Shown here: in pieces, positions 54,390 through 63,814 of the stretch
Layout of the letters: the number at the start of each line of letters is the position of its first letter
Position numbering within the stretch: the first letter of the stretch is position 1
NCBI RefSeq assembly: GCF_003363265.1
Contig: NZ_QRBF01000001.1
Span: 714,451 to 778,450, forward strand
From: Dyella psychrodurans
Lineage (GTDB): Bacteria > Pseudomonadota > Gammaproteobacteria > Xanthomonadales > Rhodanobacteraceae
Length of the DNA: 64,000 nt
Direction of reading: 5' to 3'
Position numbers and translations under genes: made by a program
The notes under the pieces: model-generated
What the model saw: the letters and a program-made list of their open reading frames with translations, nothing else
Databases searched by the model: none
Told to the model about the DNA's origin: nothing

Positions 54390-57272
54390 ATGTTGAAGTC
54401 GAAACTTGCCGCGGCCGTCGTGGCTGCTTTGGCGTTCGGTTGCGCGAACGCTTATGCGGGCAATACCTCACCGAGTGATCCGGCCAATGCGCCGCAGGAT
54501 GCTCAATCCAATAGCCAGTCCGCTCCCAGCACAACTGCGGACGATGCAAGCAAGAAGGCCAAGAAGCTGCAAGAGGTCATAGTTACAGGGTCGCTGATTC
54601 CACAGGTCGATGTTGAAACCAGCAAGCCGCTCATAACGATCACGGCGCAACAGCTGAAGGATCGCGGCTTTACCAGCGTTGCCGATGCACTGCAGGCGGG
54701 TACCTTTGCGACTGGCAGCGTGCAAGGTTCAAATAATTCGGCTGGCTTCACCCAGTCGGCGAAAACGCTCAGTTTCTTCGGCCTCGATCCCAGCTACACC
54801 AAGTACCTGATCGATGGCCTGCCGATGGGCGACTTCCCCGCGCTGTACAACGGCAGCGAAGCGTTCAACAACCTGGCCAGCATTCCGATCGAGATGATCG
54901 ATCACATCGACATCCTGCCGGGTGGCCAGTCGTCCATTTACGGTTCGGATGCCATCGCGGGTGTCATCAACATCGTGCTGAAGAAGACGCTCGACGCGCC
55001 TGTCGTCGATGCGCGCTTCGGCTGGCACACGGGTGGCGGCGGCGCCGATCGGCGCGTGTATGCGGCCGATGGTTTTACCTGGGGCAATCTCAACTTCGTT
55101 GGCGGCATCCAGGTGGAGAGCATCGAGCCGATCTGGGGTTTCGATCGCAGCTTGACCCGCCAGTATTTTACGCAGGGCACCACGCCCGCCACCGCGTCGC
55201 GCGACTATCTTGTGCTGAGCGAAACGCAACTGGTCAACGCGTACTACAGCCCCAATCAGTTGAATCCGGGTATTGGATGCTCAGCCGTCACCGGTCAATT
55301 CGGCGGCACGGAGCAACTTCAGAACCGTGCGAATCACGGCCAGTACTGCGGTTCGCAAGACAGTGCCGGTTATGTCACCGAAACCAATAAACAAAATACG
55401 GTGAACCTTTACACGCACGCCACGTACGATCTAAACAGCAACGTGCAGCTCTACCAAACGTTGCTGTACACCTATGACCAACAGAAATTCTCGGCAGGTT
55501 CCAACTTCCTGTTCTGGCAAAGCCCGATCTACTACGACGCCAACCTGGGCGACTTCGTCCTGGCGCAGCATGCGTTCAGCCCGGAAGAAGCCGGCGGTTA
55601 CCAGAACATTCTGGATAACAATGTAGAAAACTCGGTGTATCTGAGCCTGGGTGCGAAGGGTGGCTTCGGTCAATCGAACTGGGATTACGACCTGACCTTC
55701 AATCACTCCGAAGATCATCTGCAGGAGCGCACCTTCCAGCGCTGGACCACCGCGATCAACAATTATTTCGGCAACATACTCGGCCCGAATCTGGGGCCCG
55801 ATCCGCTCGGATTCGGTTACCCGACCTACACGCCGAACTATCAGGCTTTCTACACGCCTGTTCCGAATTCGGCGTTCCGCGCATTTACCGGATACAGCGA
55901 AACGTATGCCAAGACCTGGGACAACATGCTCCGTGGTCAGGTCACCAATTCATCGCTGTTCTCTCTGCCCGGTGGCGACGCCGGCCTGGCGACGGTGATC
56001 GAAGGTGGCAACCAGGGCTGGAACTACTCCCCCGATCCGCGCACGCTCGACGGCGAAACGTATGAGTTCACCGATGTGTCGGGCGCGGGCCATCGCTCGC
56101 GTTATGCCGGCACAGTGGAATTCAACGCACCGCTGTTCAAGATGCTGACCGTGGACATGTCCGGCCGTTACGACGATTACAACGTCGCCGGCGGCACCGT
56201 GAGCCACGCGACCTACAACCTCGGTGTCGAATTCCGTCCGTTCGGCGACCTTCTCCTGCTGCGCGGTACGTACGGCACGGCTTTCAAAGCGCCGACGTTG
56301 CCGGATGAGTTCCAAGGCCCGAGCGGGTACTACAGCAGCGTGGTCGACTACTACAACTGCGCAAAACTCGGTTACACCGGCGGCAATGTCGCCAACTGCC
56401 CGGGACAGCTGAGCGGCGAACAATTCTTTGGCCAACAGTCGGGTAACCCGAAACTGCAGCCGATCGTTGCCAAGACGTTCAACCTGGGCTTTGTGCTGTC
56501 ACCGTTCGAAGGCTTCAGCCTGAAGTCGGATTACTACCACTACAACATCCGCAACGAAGTCGAAGTGCAAAGCTCCGACTTCCTGGCGCAGACCGAATCC
56601 AATTGCCGTTTGGGCATCTTCGACATCAACTCGCCGACCTGCCAGGACGCATTGGCCAAGGTGATTCGTTCCGGTACACCGCTGGCACCAGGACTGCTGC
56701 CTCCGATCACCGAGATCCTTACGCCGAAGGTCAACGTAGCGCGTGAATATCTCAATGCCGTTATCACCGAGGCCAACTACAGCCACGTCATTGGTCCCTA
56801 CGGCAGCATCGACGTAAAGACGTCCTGGAGCGATATCATGACGCACAGGCAGCAGCTGCTGCCGGGCGATCCTTTCATCAACCTGCTGCGTGAACCGTAT
56901 TACAGCACCGAGTTCAAGAGCAGGGTCGATGGTTCCGTCGGCTGGCTCTCCCCGACGCAAACATGGGGCGTGACGCTCTACGGCATTCGCGATGGCGCCT
57001 CGCCGAACTACCTGGCCACCCTCGACAATAACTACTACTCCCCGGGTGCGGGCAAGCTGGCCCCGTGGATCCGCTACAACCTTACCGCGAGCTACAGCCC
57101 GATCAAGAACCTGGCGCTCACACTCGATATCGTCAACGTCTTGAACAAGATGCCGCCGCTCGACCGCAGCTATCCCGGCACGGAATCGCAGCCGTTCAAC
57201 CAGTTGAACTACGACGTCAACGGTCGCGAATTCTTTGTCGAGGCGACCTACAAGTTCGGCAACGCCAAGTAA
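54390..57272 (+). CDS. TonB-dependent receptor
   Basis: A 960-residue outer-membrane receptor: signal peptide (1-23, CANAYAG), a low-complexity Ser/Asp/Gln linker (25-60), TonB box region LQEVIVTGSLIP (61-72), plug domain (about 75-205, with IDHIDILPGGQSSIYGSDAIAGVINIVLKK), then the 22-stranded barrel. The size and plug motif match the oligosaccharide/peptide-type receptors common in Xanthomonadales. The C-terminus is YKFGNAK, so the usual terminal aromatic residue is followed by a short tail. The ligand is unknown; a strong terminator follows. Confidence 0.93.
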   Translation: MLKSKLAAAVVAALAFGCANAYAGNTSPSDPANAPQDAQSNSQSAPSTTADDASKKAKKLQEVIVTGSLIPQVDVETSKPLITITAQQLKDRGFTSVADALQAGTFATGSVQGSNNSAGFTQSAKTLSFFGLDPSYTKYLIDGLPMGDFPALYNGSEAFNNLASIPIEMIDHIDILPGGQSSIYGSDAIAGVINIVLKKTLDAPVVDARFGWHTGGGGADRRVYAADGFTWGNLNFVGGIQVESIEPIWGFDRSLTRQYFTQGTTPATASRDYLVLSETQLVNAYYSPNQLNPGIGCSAVTGQFGGTEQLQNRANHGQYCGSQDSAGYVTETNKQNTVNLYTHATYDLNSNVQLYQTLLYTYDQQKFSAGSNFLFWQSPIYYDANLGDFVLAQHAFSPEEAGGYQNILDNNVENSVYLSLGAKGGFGQSNWDYDLTFNHSEDHLQERTFQRWTTAINNYFGNILGPNLGPDPLGFGYPTYTPNYQAFYTPVPNSAFRAFTGYSETYAKTWDNMLRGQVTNSSLFSLPGGDAGLATVIEGGNQGWNYSPDPRTLDGETYEFTDVSGAGHRSRYAGTVEFNAPLFKMLTVDMSGRYDDYNVAGGTVSHATYNLGVEFRPFGDLLLLRGTYGTAFKAPTLPDEFQGPSGYYSSVVDYYNCAKLGYTGGNVANCPGQLSGEQFFGQQSGNPKLQPIVAKTFNLGFVLSPFEGFSLKSDYYHYNIRNEVEVQSSDFLAQTESNCRLGIFDINSPTCQDALAKVIRSGTPLAPGLLPPITEILTPKVNVAREYLNAVITEANYSHVIGPYGSIDVKTSWSDIMTHRQQLLPGDPFINLLREPYYSTEFKSRVDGSVGWLSPTQTWGVTLYGIRDGASPNYLATLDNNYYSPGAGKLAPWIRYNLTASYSPIKNLALTLDIVNVLNKMPPLDRSYPGTESQPFNQLNYDVNGREFFVEATYKFGNAK

Positions 57273-57292
57273 GCAAGAGCTCGCGCGAACAG

Positions 57293-57324
57293 AAAAAAGC
57301 CCCGCCGACTGGCGGGGCTTTTTT
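57293..57324 (+). terminator. Rho-independent terminator
   Basis: A perfect 14-bp stem with GACT loop and six-base A and T flanks, 21 bases after the receptor stop. Confidence 0.93.
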
Positions 57325-57379
57325 ATCGCATGACGCGGAGTAACTCTGTCGACTCCCCCTGCTTCAGTGCCAAACTAAA

Positions 57380-57610
57380 TCAGGGGTTGCCATTGACCTC
57401 AGACACAAGGCGTGTCTCTCGGTGGAAGTATCGCTCAGCCTTCGCCAAGCCATAATGATGGGCGTTCTCCTGCGCCTCCGATTCGGTGCGGTAGAACCGC
57501 GGCGCATAGCCCTGCTCCATGACGTTTCCGTTCTTGACGACGCGATACCAGCCGCCCCACATCCCATCATCAAGCCTGATTCCGTAGCCTTCAACTGAAT
57601 TGCTTAGCAT
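57380..57610 (-). CDS. Small hypothetical protein
   Basis: A 76-residue protein rich in Tyr, Trp, Gly and Glu (GMWGGWYRVVKNGNVMEQGY, then ESEAQENAHHYGLAKAERYFHRE). It looks like a compact beta-alpha domain; a shifted frame in the same place lacks protein-like composition. No SD is clear. It marks the start of an accessory stretch of orphan genes. Confidence 0.5.
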   Translation of the reverse strand: MLSNSVEGYGIRLDDGMWGGWYRVVKNGNVMEQGYAPRFYRTESEAQENAHHYGLAKAERYFHRETRLVSEVNGNP

Positions 57611-57985
57611 TTGAAAACCAAACCATCCCTGCAGTCGATCACAAAGTAGTAAATCTCTCCAATATTGCCATACGTTGACAATAAGAAAGAATCCTAGATA
57701 CGTCTCGATGCAGCCCTTCCAACCGTTGTGTTGGCATCATCCTTGCGTCTGCCTTACGTTTTCTTCGTGCGTCAAATTAATGACGCTAAATCGGGTCCCG
57801 TGGAAACTGAGTTTGTGAAGGCACCATTCGCCAAAGTCTCGACTCAGTTGATCGTGCATGAGCCTTCTCAGCCACAACTCGCATGACTCAATACGTTGCC
57901 TACCCTGCTACGGGTCTTCCCGCAGAGACCCGAACATCAACGGCCTTCCTTCATACGCGCGCGATGTGGGGAGGTTGCCAATGCA
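57611..57985. other. Intergenic region without recognised gene
   Basis: A 375-bp gap. A 7-bp hairpin (CGGGTCT/AGACCCG) lies near 57915-57935. No frame has a start and convincing coding character; it may hold decayed sequence. Confidence 0.4.
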
Positions 57986-58552
57986 TTAGTTTGACGGATG
58001 TGTGAGAGTGATTTGGAGTGTTCCTTGATAAGGCCCGCCTGATTTCTCATTGGTGATCAGAGTGAGCAGCAAATGAGACTTGCTGGCCGGAACTTCAATC
58101 AGCCGCACCTTGCCGATGCGAGTGCCGAAAGGCCCCTGCTGCACTTTGTCTGGAAGCGGTGTCGTAACGGAAAATTTTTGAGCGTAGCCGGCGATCAACA
58201 TGCTATAGATCTGGCCTAGTGCCGCTGGATCAAGCGGTTCCGCATAAACAGCGCAACCACCCGTCTTGCTGCGGATGGCCAAAACCAGTTCGGTGTTCTC
58301 GTCATGAATGTGCCACGCCACGCCATCCGGCCCGTCGCCAACGAAGACGGCGCGTCCCTTTGGATTGTTGACCTCCGGAAGATGATGGCCGGTCGCCCAT
58401 GCACGGATACGCTCGGGATTGGTGAGGTTGTCCGCTCGGCAAACTTGCATAAATAGGTTTGCTGCGGCGTTTGCAGCAGGATCCGCAGACGCCGGTTGGA
58501 TACAAAGAAACAGCGCCAATGCAGCTGATCCCAAGCAGAAGGTTTTGGACAT
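57986..58552 (-). CDS. Secreted hypothetical protein
   Basis: A 188-residue exported protein with a signal peptide (LALFLCIQPASA). Features are NLFMQVCRADNLTNPERIRAWA and GGCAVYAEPLDP, the two Cys possibly forming a disulfide. This pattern recalls the NMCC_0638 family of neisserial and other secreted proteins, a guess from memory. SD AGAGGATC precedes the ATG. Function unknown. Confidence 0.68.
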   Translation of the reverse strand: MSKTFCLGSAALALFLCIQPASADPAANAAANLFMQVCRADNLTNPERIRAWATGHHLPEVNNPKGRAVFVGDGPDGVAWHIHDENTELVLAIRSKTGGCAVYAEPLDPAALGQIYSMLIAGYAQKFSVTTPLPDKVQQGPFGTRIGKVRLIEVPASKSHLLLTLITNEKSGGPYQGTLQITLTHPSN

Positions 58553-58625
58553 TTGAATGGGATCCTCTGTGCCAGCTAATTAGTGGACGGATATCGAAGC
58601 CGACGTTTCCAGTCCTTTCCTTTGA

Positions 58626-58847
58626 TCATCGAAAGAACAGAAGCCAAAGCGCGAATAGGGCGACAACGCCATTGATAACAATGCCAATCCAATAGAGTCC
58701 CGGATCCTCGGACTTCTTGTACGTTTGGTAAGTAATGCTCGACTCGCCAGTCCTAAGACCCTTTACTACGCAATATGCGAGGAAGAAGAAGGCGATGGCG
58801 AGGACCCACCCATGATTTAGCCAATCGCTAGTCTTCATATCCCTCAT
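58626..58847 (-). CDS. Small two-span membrane protein
   Basis: A 73-residue protein with two membrane spans (GWVLAIAFFFLAYCVVKGL and GIVINGVVALFALWLLFF) and a charged loop containing SEDPGLYW. It resembles generic small membrane proteins found beside orphan genes in Xanthomonadales. A start three codons later is possible. Function unknown. Confidence 0.6.
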   Translation of the reverse strand: MRDMKTSDWLNHGWVLAIAFFFLAYCVVKGLRTGESSITYQTYKKSEDPGLYWIGIVINGVVALFALWLLFFR

Positions 58848-59234
58848 CCAACCTATAGAGTGCCGGCACCAACTAACAGTACTGCCATAGCTTCACAAAA
58901 ATTACTCAAGTCGGCAGAGGCCTGCTTTGGATCGGGAGCGGACACTCCCGGCCCCGTCAAGCGTCAACGATAGTTGTGCCAGGCCGTGGTCAACTAGTGC
59001 CGAATCCTTCACCGTCTGCTCAGAATCGATGGGAGGAGATAGGCCGCGGTCACTTCTTGGCTGGCCATCCATAGATTTGGCTGAGAGCTCCATTCGCCAC
59101 CTCGTCCATAAAGCGGTCCGGCGATCCAGACACGAACGTGAACCCGGTAGCTGTTCTTTTATCGACCCGAAGCTGACGCTTTTACGGTATTGCAATAGTA
59201 GATGATGAGTCCATTTCCACCGGGAACTCAATCA
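58848..59234. other. Intergenic region without recognised gene
   Basis: A 387-bp gap. Two overlapping open frames on opposite strands (58902-59231 minus, 58927-59205 plus) mirror each other and lack protein-like composition. I see no RNA gene or repeat. Confidence 0.45.
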
Positions 59235-59543
59235 ATGAAGCGTTCCATTCGACTCGTGAAGCTCGTCATTCTTATGGTTAGTATCGCTTGGGCGATCTAC
59301 GCCACCTACGCCTCATGGGCTTTTGCTGCTTTATTTAAGGCGTTGTCCAAGAATTATCCGGGTTCGGCTCATGGCGTCACGCAAGGTGCTACTGGCCTTG
59401 CAGGTGTCCTCGCCGATGCGCAACTGTGCGCGGTGGTATTTGGTCCGGCAATAATCGCCCTAGTTTTGTTCGTATGGGGCTGGCCAGAGAGGAAGTTTGC
59501 ACAGCAAAAGCAGGACATTCAGATAGTGAGCCAACAAAGGTAA
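59235..59543 (+). CDS. Small membrane protein
   Basis: A 102-residue protein from ATG 59235 (MKRSIRLVK), giving an ideal positive N-terminus before the first span (LVILMVSIAWAIYATYASWAF). A second span lies at AVVFGPAIIALVLFVWGW. The loop between them is Gly/Ala-rich. Family not recognised. A 9-bp hairpin follows at once, and the accessory island begins just after that. Confidence 0.6.
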   Translation: MKRSIRLVKLVILMVSIAWAIYATYASWAFAALFKALSKNYPGSAHGVTQGATGLAGVLADAQLCAVVFGPAIIALVLFVWGWPERKFAQQKQDIQIVSQQR

Positions 59544-59568
59544 TGTCCGCTTGGGGTGAAAGCGGACA
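59544..59568 (+). terminator. Hairpin directly after the membrane protein gene
   Basis: TGTCCGCTT/AAGCGGACA stem with a 7-base loop, followed by a short CTTTC. Probable terminator, though the T-run is poor. Confidence 0.45.
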
Positions 59569-59606
59569 CTTTCAATCCAAGCAAGCCAAAACCGGGGTCA
59601 AGACCT

Positions 59607-59671
59607 GGGTCGGAGTGTACTTTCCAAGTCGGCGCACAAGCTGAAAAGTGCACTCCGACCCCGATTTCCGC
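59607..59671 (+). repeat. Left boundary hairpin of the defence-like island
   Basis: A 65-base sequence whose own ends form an imperfect 17-bp stem (59607-59623 with 59645-59661, 16 matches). Its reverse complement is at 63815-63879 with one difference in 65. Similarity continues outward to about 59587 apart from an 11-base insertion here. It is REP-like in form. Confidence 0.85.
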
Positions 59672-59728
59672 CAGACATGCCCCCAAAGCTCGGGTACTAC
59701 CCAGAGAGATTAACGCCGCAAAGTACCC

Positions 59729-60679
59729 TCACTGAGACAACTCGCTGTGCAAACGAATGAGCGTGTAATACGTGCGCGACGGCATTCCTCGACGAGCAAC
59801 AGTTCGCACAGAAAACTCAGCCCGCCATTTTTTCCCAATGGGATTAGAAATTTGTCCAATTAGCTGCTCATTTACCGCCCTACTCGCATCCGACGCCACG
59901 GCTCCAGAAATCATTTCGCCAGATGACAACTGAAACTCAAAACGCCTGTGCTGGGGCAATAAACCAAGTAGTAGACCCGTCAAAATTACTCCGGGATTTT
60001 CTTCAATTTCGAGAAATTCAGTTCTCCGTCGCCCGCGTTCAACTTCAGCACGCCCGAGGTTGACCTCCCGATCACCTTCAACTAGCCGCATAGTCGCTTC
60101 TGCGTTCGACAACGTGCCAAATAACTTTTTCGACGCACTAATCAGGCGGGAATCTATAGACGCTATCCGCTCAGCGAATGCATCCTCGTCGGAAGTTGCT
60201 ATTTCATCGATTAGAGATGCGACGTTGTCCACAACTACTGTGAGCGAGGTAGCAAATGCTTCTGACTGGTCACTAAGCTCCTCCAACACAAAACCGAATG
60301 ACCCTCTGGCAACTCCGGTCACCATTAAATTTGTTTCCGCCCTGAATGGAACTGGCCCCCTAGATCCAATATCTCCGATTTCCATAGCTGTGAACGACTT
60401 TGACACCATGTCTTGAAAGTTTCCAATGACGCTTGAAGCAAAATCGGCGTCAATACCATGCATCCCAATGACCTTTGGACCTCCGAAGTACATGGCGACT
60501 GCCGCTCTGGTGATGTTTAGGGAGGCCAACTCATTCAGTTCGCGGTCGATTTCCGCGAGCCTAGATTCAAATTGCATGACACCAACGATGTCATTCACAC
60601 CCCTCGCCTCACCTAAAAGATGCGAGATGGTGGCCCGCTCAGCGGTTAGGCTCTCTTTGTGCAATTTACGAAGAGTCAT
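59729..60679 (-). CDS. Hypothetical protein coupled to a nucleotidyltransferase-like gene
   Basis: A 316-residue soluble protein. The first 60 residues are a charged helix pair, probably a coiled coil (ESLTAERATISHLLGEARG). Next comes an alpha/beta region with AAVAMYFGGPKVIGMHGID and GVARGSFGFVLEEL, then a C-terminal beta-rich part (GVILTGLLLGLLPQHRRFEF, SGEMISGAVAS). The start overlaps the upstream gene's stop (ATGA), so the two are made together. The family is not recognised; it is the likely partner or effector of the transferase-like protein. Confidence 0.7.
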   Translation of the reverse strand: MTLRKLHKESLTAERATISHLLGEARGVNDIVGVMQFESRLAEIDRELNELASLNITRAAVAMYFGGPKVIGMHGIDADFASSVIGNFQDMVSKSFTAMEIGDIGSRGPVPFRAETNLMVTGVARGSFGFVLEELSDQSEAFATSLTVVVDNVASLIDEIATSDEDAFAERIASIDSRLISASKKLFGTLSNAEATMRLVEGDREVNLGRAEVERGRRRTEFLEIEENPGVILTGLLLGLLPQHRRFEFQLSSGEMISGAVASDASRAVNEQLIGQISNPIGKKWRAEFSVRTVARRGMPSRTYYTLIRLHSELSQ

Positions 60680-61227
60680 GGGAGCTTCCCCAGAGCATCT
60701 ACCGCCACTGAGTCATCTTCAGTGATATCCAGTTGGAGCAGTCCTTTCCACAACGCCGTGTCTCTTTGATGTGAAAAAAGGCCAGACCAATAGGTTGCTC
60801 GTCGAATCAAAATTTCAACCGGAAGGTTTAGGTCCACATAGTACGCGTCCAGTTTGCCAATCGGCGGCTGAAACAGACCAACGTTGGCTGAAATTAATGC
60901 TCCCCATTGAGCGTCAGTTTGAGCATGCTGCGGTCGCGGAGCAAAAGTGACGAGGTCGATATCCTTAGGGGGGCGACCCCGGATGGTTTCAACATCTTCC
61001 AGAAAGCTACCGTCAAGCCACTGGAACCCAGCGACGATACCTAAAGCCCGCAAGTCCGCTCGGTACTGAAATAGCTCTCTTAAGAGATTATTACGCGCCA
61101 CACTAGTCGCAAAGGCTGCGACTAGGTCCGCCGAACTGACGGGATACGGAGAACATCCGGCTATTTGAGCGGGATTTGCGCCCACAAACGGGGGCAGAAC
61201 CCCCGAGTGAGTAAACTGCGGAATCAC
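60676..61227 (-). CDS. Nucleotidyltransferase-fold protein, DUF6932-like
   Basis: A 183-residue protein. The GTG start has a strong SD (GGGGGAG). Residues 65-95 have the DNA polymerase beta-type pattern: GSFLEDVE, then PPKDIDLVTF, i.e. G-S followed by D-x-D in a strand. A third acidic residue may be in KLDAYYVDL. This fits DUF6932, a family related to minimal nucleotidyltransferases. Such folds occur as antitoxins or modifying enzymes in MNT/HEPN-type systems. It is coupled to the 316-aa gene and divergent from the HEPN-like gene. Confidence 0.72.
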   Translation of the reverse strand: MIPQFTHSGVLPPFVGANPAQIAGCSPYPVSSADLVAAFATSVARNNLLRELFQYRADLRALGIVAGFQWLDGSFLEDVETIRGRPPKDIDLVTFAPRPQHAQTDAQWGALISANVGLFQPPIGKLDAYYVDLNLPVEILIRRATYWSGLFSHQRDTALWKGLLQLDITEDDSVAVDALGKLP

Positions 61228-61337
61228 GACTCCCCCTTATCAAGCATCCCTGCAGCATGATTAAGACTACGCTTACCGCGCTTTTCGGCCAACCCTGCTG
61301 ACTTAGAGGGGTTTTGGCGTGGCAGGCAACCGACTCC

Positions 61338-62111
61338 ATGCAAAGCAACCAACCCCGTCGCCAGTATAGCCACACCATACCCAAACCGGACATCATAACG
61401 CCGACAGCCATGGCTTCAGGGGACCGCACGGTGGCCGACTGCGAACAAGGTAAAACTACGCCTTTGTATGAAGCGATTGAGGAGCGGTATTTCTCCGCTC
61501 ACCACATGCTGTTGCGGGCAGCGGGAGAGGCTTTATATGAGGCCCAACGCATTGGCCCTGTTAGCCTTCGAGAAGAACGATTATTGACATCCATGGTAAT
61601 GAGTTCCCTTGCAATAGAGGCGCTCTGCAACGCCGTTGGATATCGCGTTGTTCCTGGCTGGGAAGACTATGAACAGATATCACCGTGGGCAAAGATTCGA
61701 CTATTGTGTACAACACTCGGTATTTATTATGACCGTGGGGCTCACCCGTGGCAGCGCCTTCGATCACTTCTAAACTTTCGAAATCAAATTGCACATGGCA
61801 AACCTGAGCACGTGCGGACGCGTCGTGTTCTTACTTCGCAAGAGCTTGATGCAGTTATGAGCAATAACGCCATGAACCAGCCGTCGTCAAAGTTCGAGGC
61901 AAATCTGACTGCGGAAAATGCGCGTATTGCGTTCGCCACAGTAAGAGAAATTGAAGGTCTTCTAACAGAGAACATCACCCAAGAATTGAAGCTTGGGATT
62001 ACTGTCGAAGGATGGACTCATAGGTCTCGGCAGCTTAGCGAAAGTGAAGTCAGCGCTGAAGTGATAAATTCAGCGACGCCACCCACTAAAAGCGGTAGCT
62101 CCATTTTATGA
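61338..62111 (+). CDS. HEPN-like protein
   Basis: A 257-residue helical protein. The key segment is RSLLNFRNQIAHGKPE: RNQIAH matches the R-x4-H motif of HEPN domains, which in many defence systems is an RNase site. Helices before it (LTSMVMSSLAIEALCNAVG) fit the HEPN four-helix bundle. The C-terminal third is Ser/Thr/Glu-rich. Start is uncertain: ATG 61338, a TTG at 61314 or ATG 61410. It is 88 bases upstream of the reverse transcriptase gene. RNase activity is inferred from the motif only. Confidence 0.68.
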   Translation: MQSNQPRRQYSHTIPKPDIITPTAMASGDRTVADCEQGKTTPLYEAIEERYFSAHHMLLRAAGEALYEAQRIGPVSLREERLLTSMVMSSLAIEALCNAVGYRVVPGWEDYEQISPWAKIRLLCTTLGIYYDRGAHPWQRLRSLLNFRNQIAHGKPEHVRTRRVLTSQELDAVMSNNAMNQPSSKFEANLTAENARIAFATVREIEGLLTENITQELKLGITVEGWTHRSRQLSESEVSAEVINSATPPTKSGSSIL

Positions 62112-62199
62112 GCCAAGGCAACACCTGCCAACACCTGCTCTCAAACAAAAGTTGAAGGTGCCTCATATAAAAAGTTCCGCACCAGACAAAGGATAGTCC

Positions 62200-63741
62200 A
62201 TGGCAATTCTTTCTGAAGCATCCCTAGATTTTGCAAAAGCCCACATTGAAAAGTATTACGACTCAGACTTCTTCCCTAAAGCATTTGAATTTGAAGCACT
62301 CTGGCATCACTGGGCTCAAGTAAAGCAAGAACTTCAAAGCAAAAACATCTCAAAATTCTTGGTATCGCTTCCGTATAACGCGACAATAATGAAAGCGCGC
62401 GGCGGATACCGAGTCGTGCATCAATTGGAGCCACTGGAGGCCATCGCGTATACCGCGATGGCTTTTGAAATAGGTACTTCTATTGAACTTAAAAGAGCAC
62501 CTGTGGCCGACCGTGTTGCGTGTTCTTATAGAATCAACATTGCAAACGGCAGCTTCTTTGATGGCGGATCGGGTTGGAATGACTTTAAGACCAAGAGCCA
62601 GGAGTTAGCCAATGTCAATGAATACACTGCTATCACAGATATCTCCGACTATTACAATCAAATTTATTTGCACCGGCTTCAAAATGCCATCGAAGACTCC
62701 GACGTCGCACACAAGTCTTTAGCCTCTGACATCGAGGATTTCCTACTGGCGCTGAATAACAAGGCTTCCCAAGGAGTTCCAGTTGGCCCAGCGGCCAGCA
62801 TTGTGATGGCAGAGGCCGTGATGATTGATATCGACGCATTTGTTTCACAATGCGGAATTGCGCACACGAGATATGTCGATGATATAAGGATGTTCAGCGA
62901 CTCCAAGGAAAAGCTATCCGAAGCACTCGAGAAGCTAACGCTTTACCTATATGAAAATCATCGTCTAACGCTTGCTACGGAGAAAACGAAGATCCTTTCA
63001 TCCGAAGAATTTATTGAAAAGCATCTTCATAACCCATACCTAGATGATAAAGATGAACTCATGGAAGAGCTTGACAATATAAGCCCTTATGGCGGCGAAG
63101 ATGACTTCAATGATGACTTCGTTGACTATCTCGAAGACGACGAACCAGAAGAGGACGACGTAGGAGAAACCCTGGTCAGTGCTTTGGAGAAGATATTAGA
63201 GTTCGACTATATCGACCTAGGGTTAGCGCGAAGCATCATTCGTACTGCGCGTCGAAATGGAATACCGGATCTAATCACACCACTGCTTGATAATTTCCCA
63301 TACTTTGCACCGGTAGCGCCGGACTTATTTTTATATTTAAACGAGGTCATAGACGGCGCAACCGTTTCCGATATCAAATCCGGCCTGGAAATCGCTTGCA
63401 AATTACCCGAAGCGAACTGCACTCTGGTTAGATATTGGATGGAACATTTTATTTCGTCACACCCTGGCTTGTTGGCAAGCAAAAAGCTCAAGAATTTTGT
63501 GATGCTTGGTCAAAATATCGACAACAAAGCGAGAGCCGCTATCACATTACACGATATTGCTTGGGTCAGAACTCACAAGGCACAGATTTACAACGTAGGA
63601 TCACGAGCGCGCCGTGCAATCATAAATTCAGCTCGAGTGCTTCCTAGCGATGAGCGAAACCCTTGGCTCGGCCTAGTCGCACAGAATGCAGCACTACCGC
63701 TAGAGAGATGGTTGGCAACCTGGGTAAAAGCGTCTGCTTGA
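62200..63741 (+). CDS. Reverse transcriptase of a defence-type (DRT/Abi-like) group
   Basis: A 513-residue protein, SD AAAGGA. RT motifs: A, ITDISDYYNQI with catalytic Asp147; B, QGVPVGPAAS (191-200); C, YVDD (225-228); D-like, LATEKTKI. There is no group II intron maturase or endonuclease domain, and the NAxxH and VTG marks of retron RTs were not seen. After the palm lies a very acidic insertion (about 282-322), then a 190-residue helical C-terminal domain. This layout is like unknown-group RTs used in phage defence. A+T content is clearly above that of the chromosome here. Confidence 0.85.
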   Translation: MAILSEASLDFAKAHIEKYYDSDFFPKAFEFEALWHHWAQVKQELQSKNISKFLVSLPYNATIMKARGGYRVVHQLEPLEAIAYTAMAFEIGTSIELKRAPVADRVACSYRINIANGSFFDGGSGWNDFKTKSQELANVNEYTAITDISDYYNQIYLHRLQNAIEDSDVAHKSLASDIEDFLLALNNKASQGVPVGPAASIVMAEAVMIDIDAFVSQCGIAHTRYVDDIRMFSDSKEKLSEALEKLTLYLYENHRLTLATEKTKILSSEEFIEKHLHNPYLDDKDELMEELDNISPYGGEDDFNDDFVDYLEDDEPEEDDVGETLVSALEKILEFDYIDLGLARSIIRTARRNGIPDLITPLLDNFPYFAPVAPDLFLYLNEVIDGATVSDIKSGLEIACKLPEANCTLVRYWMEHFISSHPGLLASKKLKNFVMLGQNIDNKARAAITLHDIAWVRTHKAQIYNVGSRARRAIINSARVLPSDERNPWLGLVAQNAALPLERWLATWVKASA

Positions 63742-63814
63742 TATGCGCACCCTGGCTCTGCTGCTCACTTGGTCAGTAACCAACAAGTATCGCGCTCCAA
63801 TTGCGGAAATCGGT

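Noticed and set aside
58902-59231. Two overlapping frames on opposite strands
   Set aside because: Neither has protein-like composition or a ribosome binding site.
62200-63741. Retron reverse transcriptase
   Set aside because: No retron-specific motifs were seen and no msr/msd-like structured RNA was recognised beside the gene.
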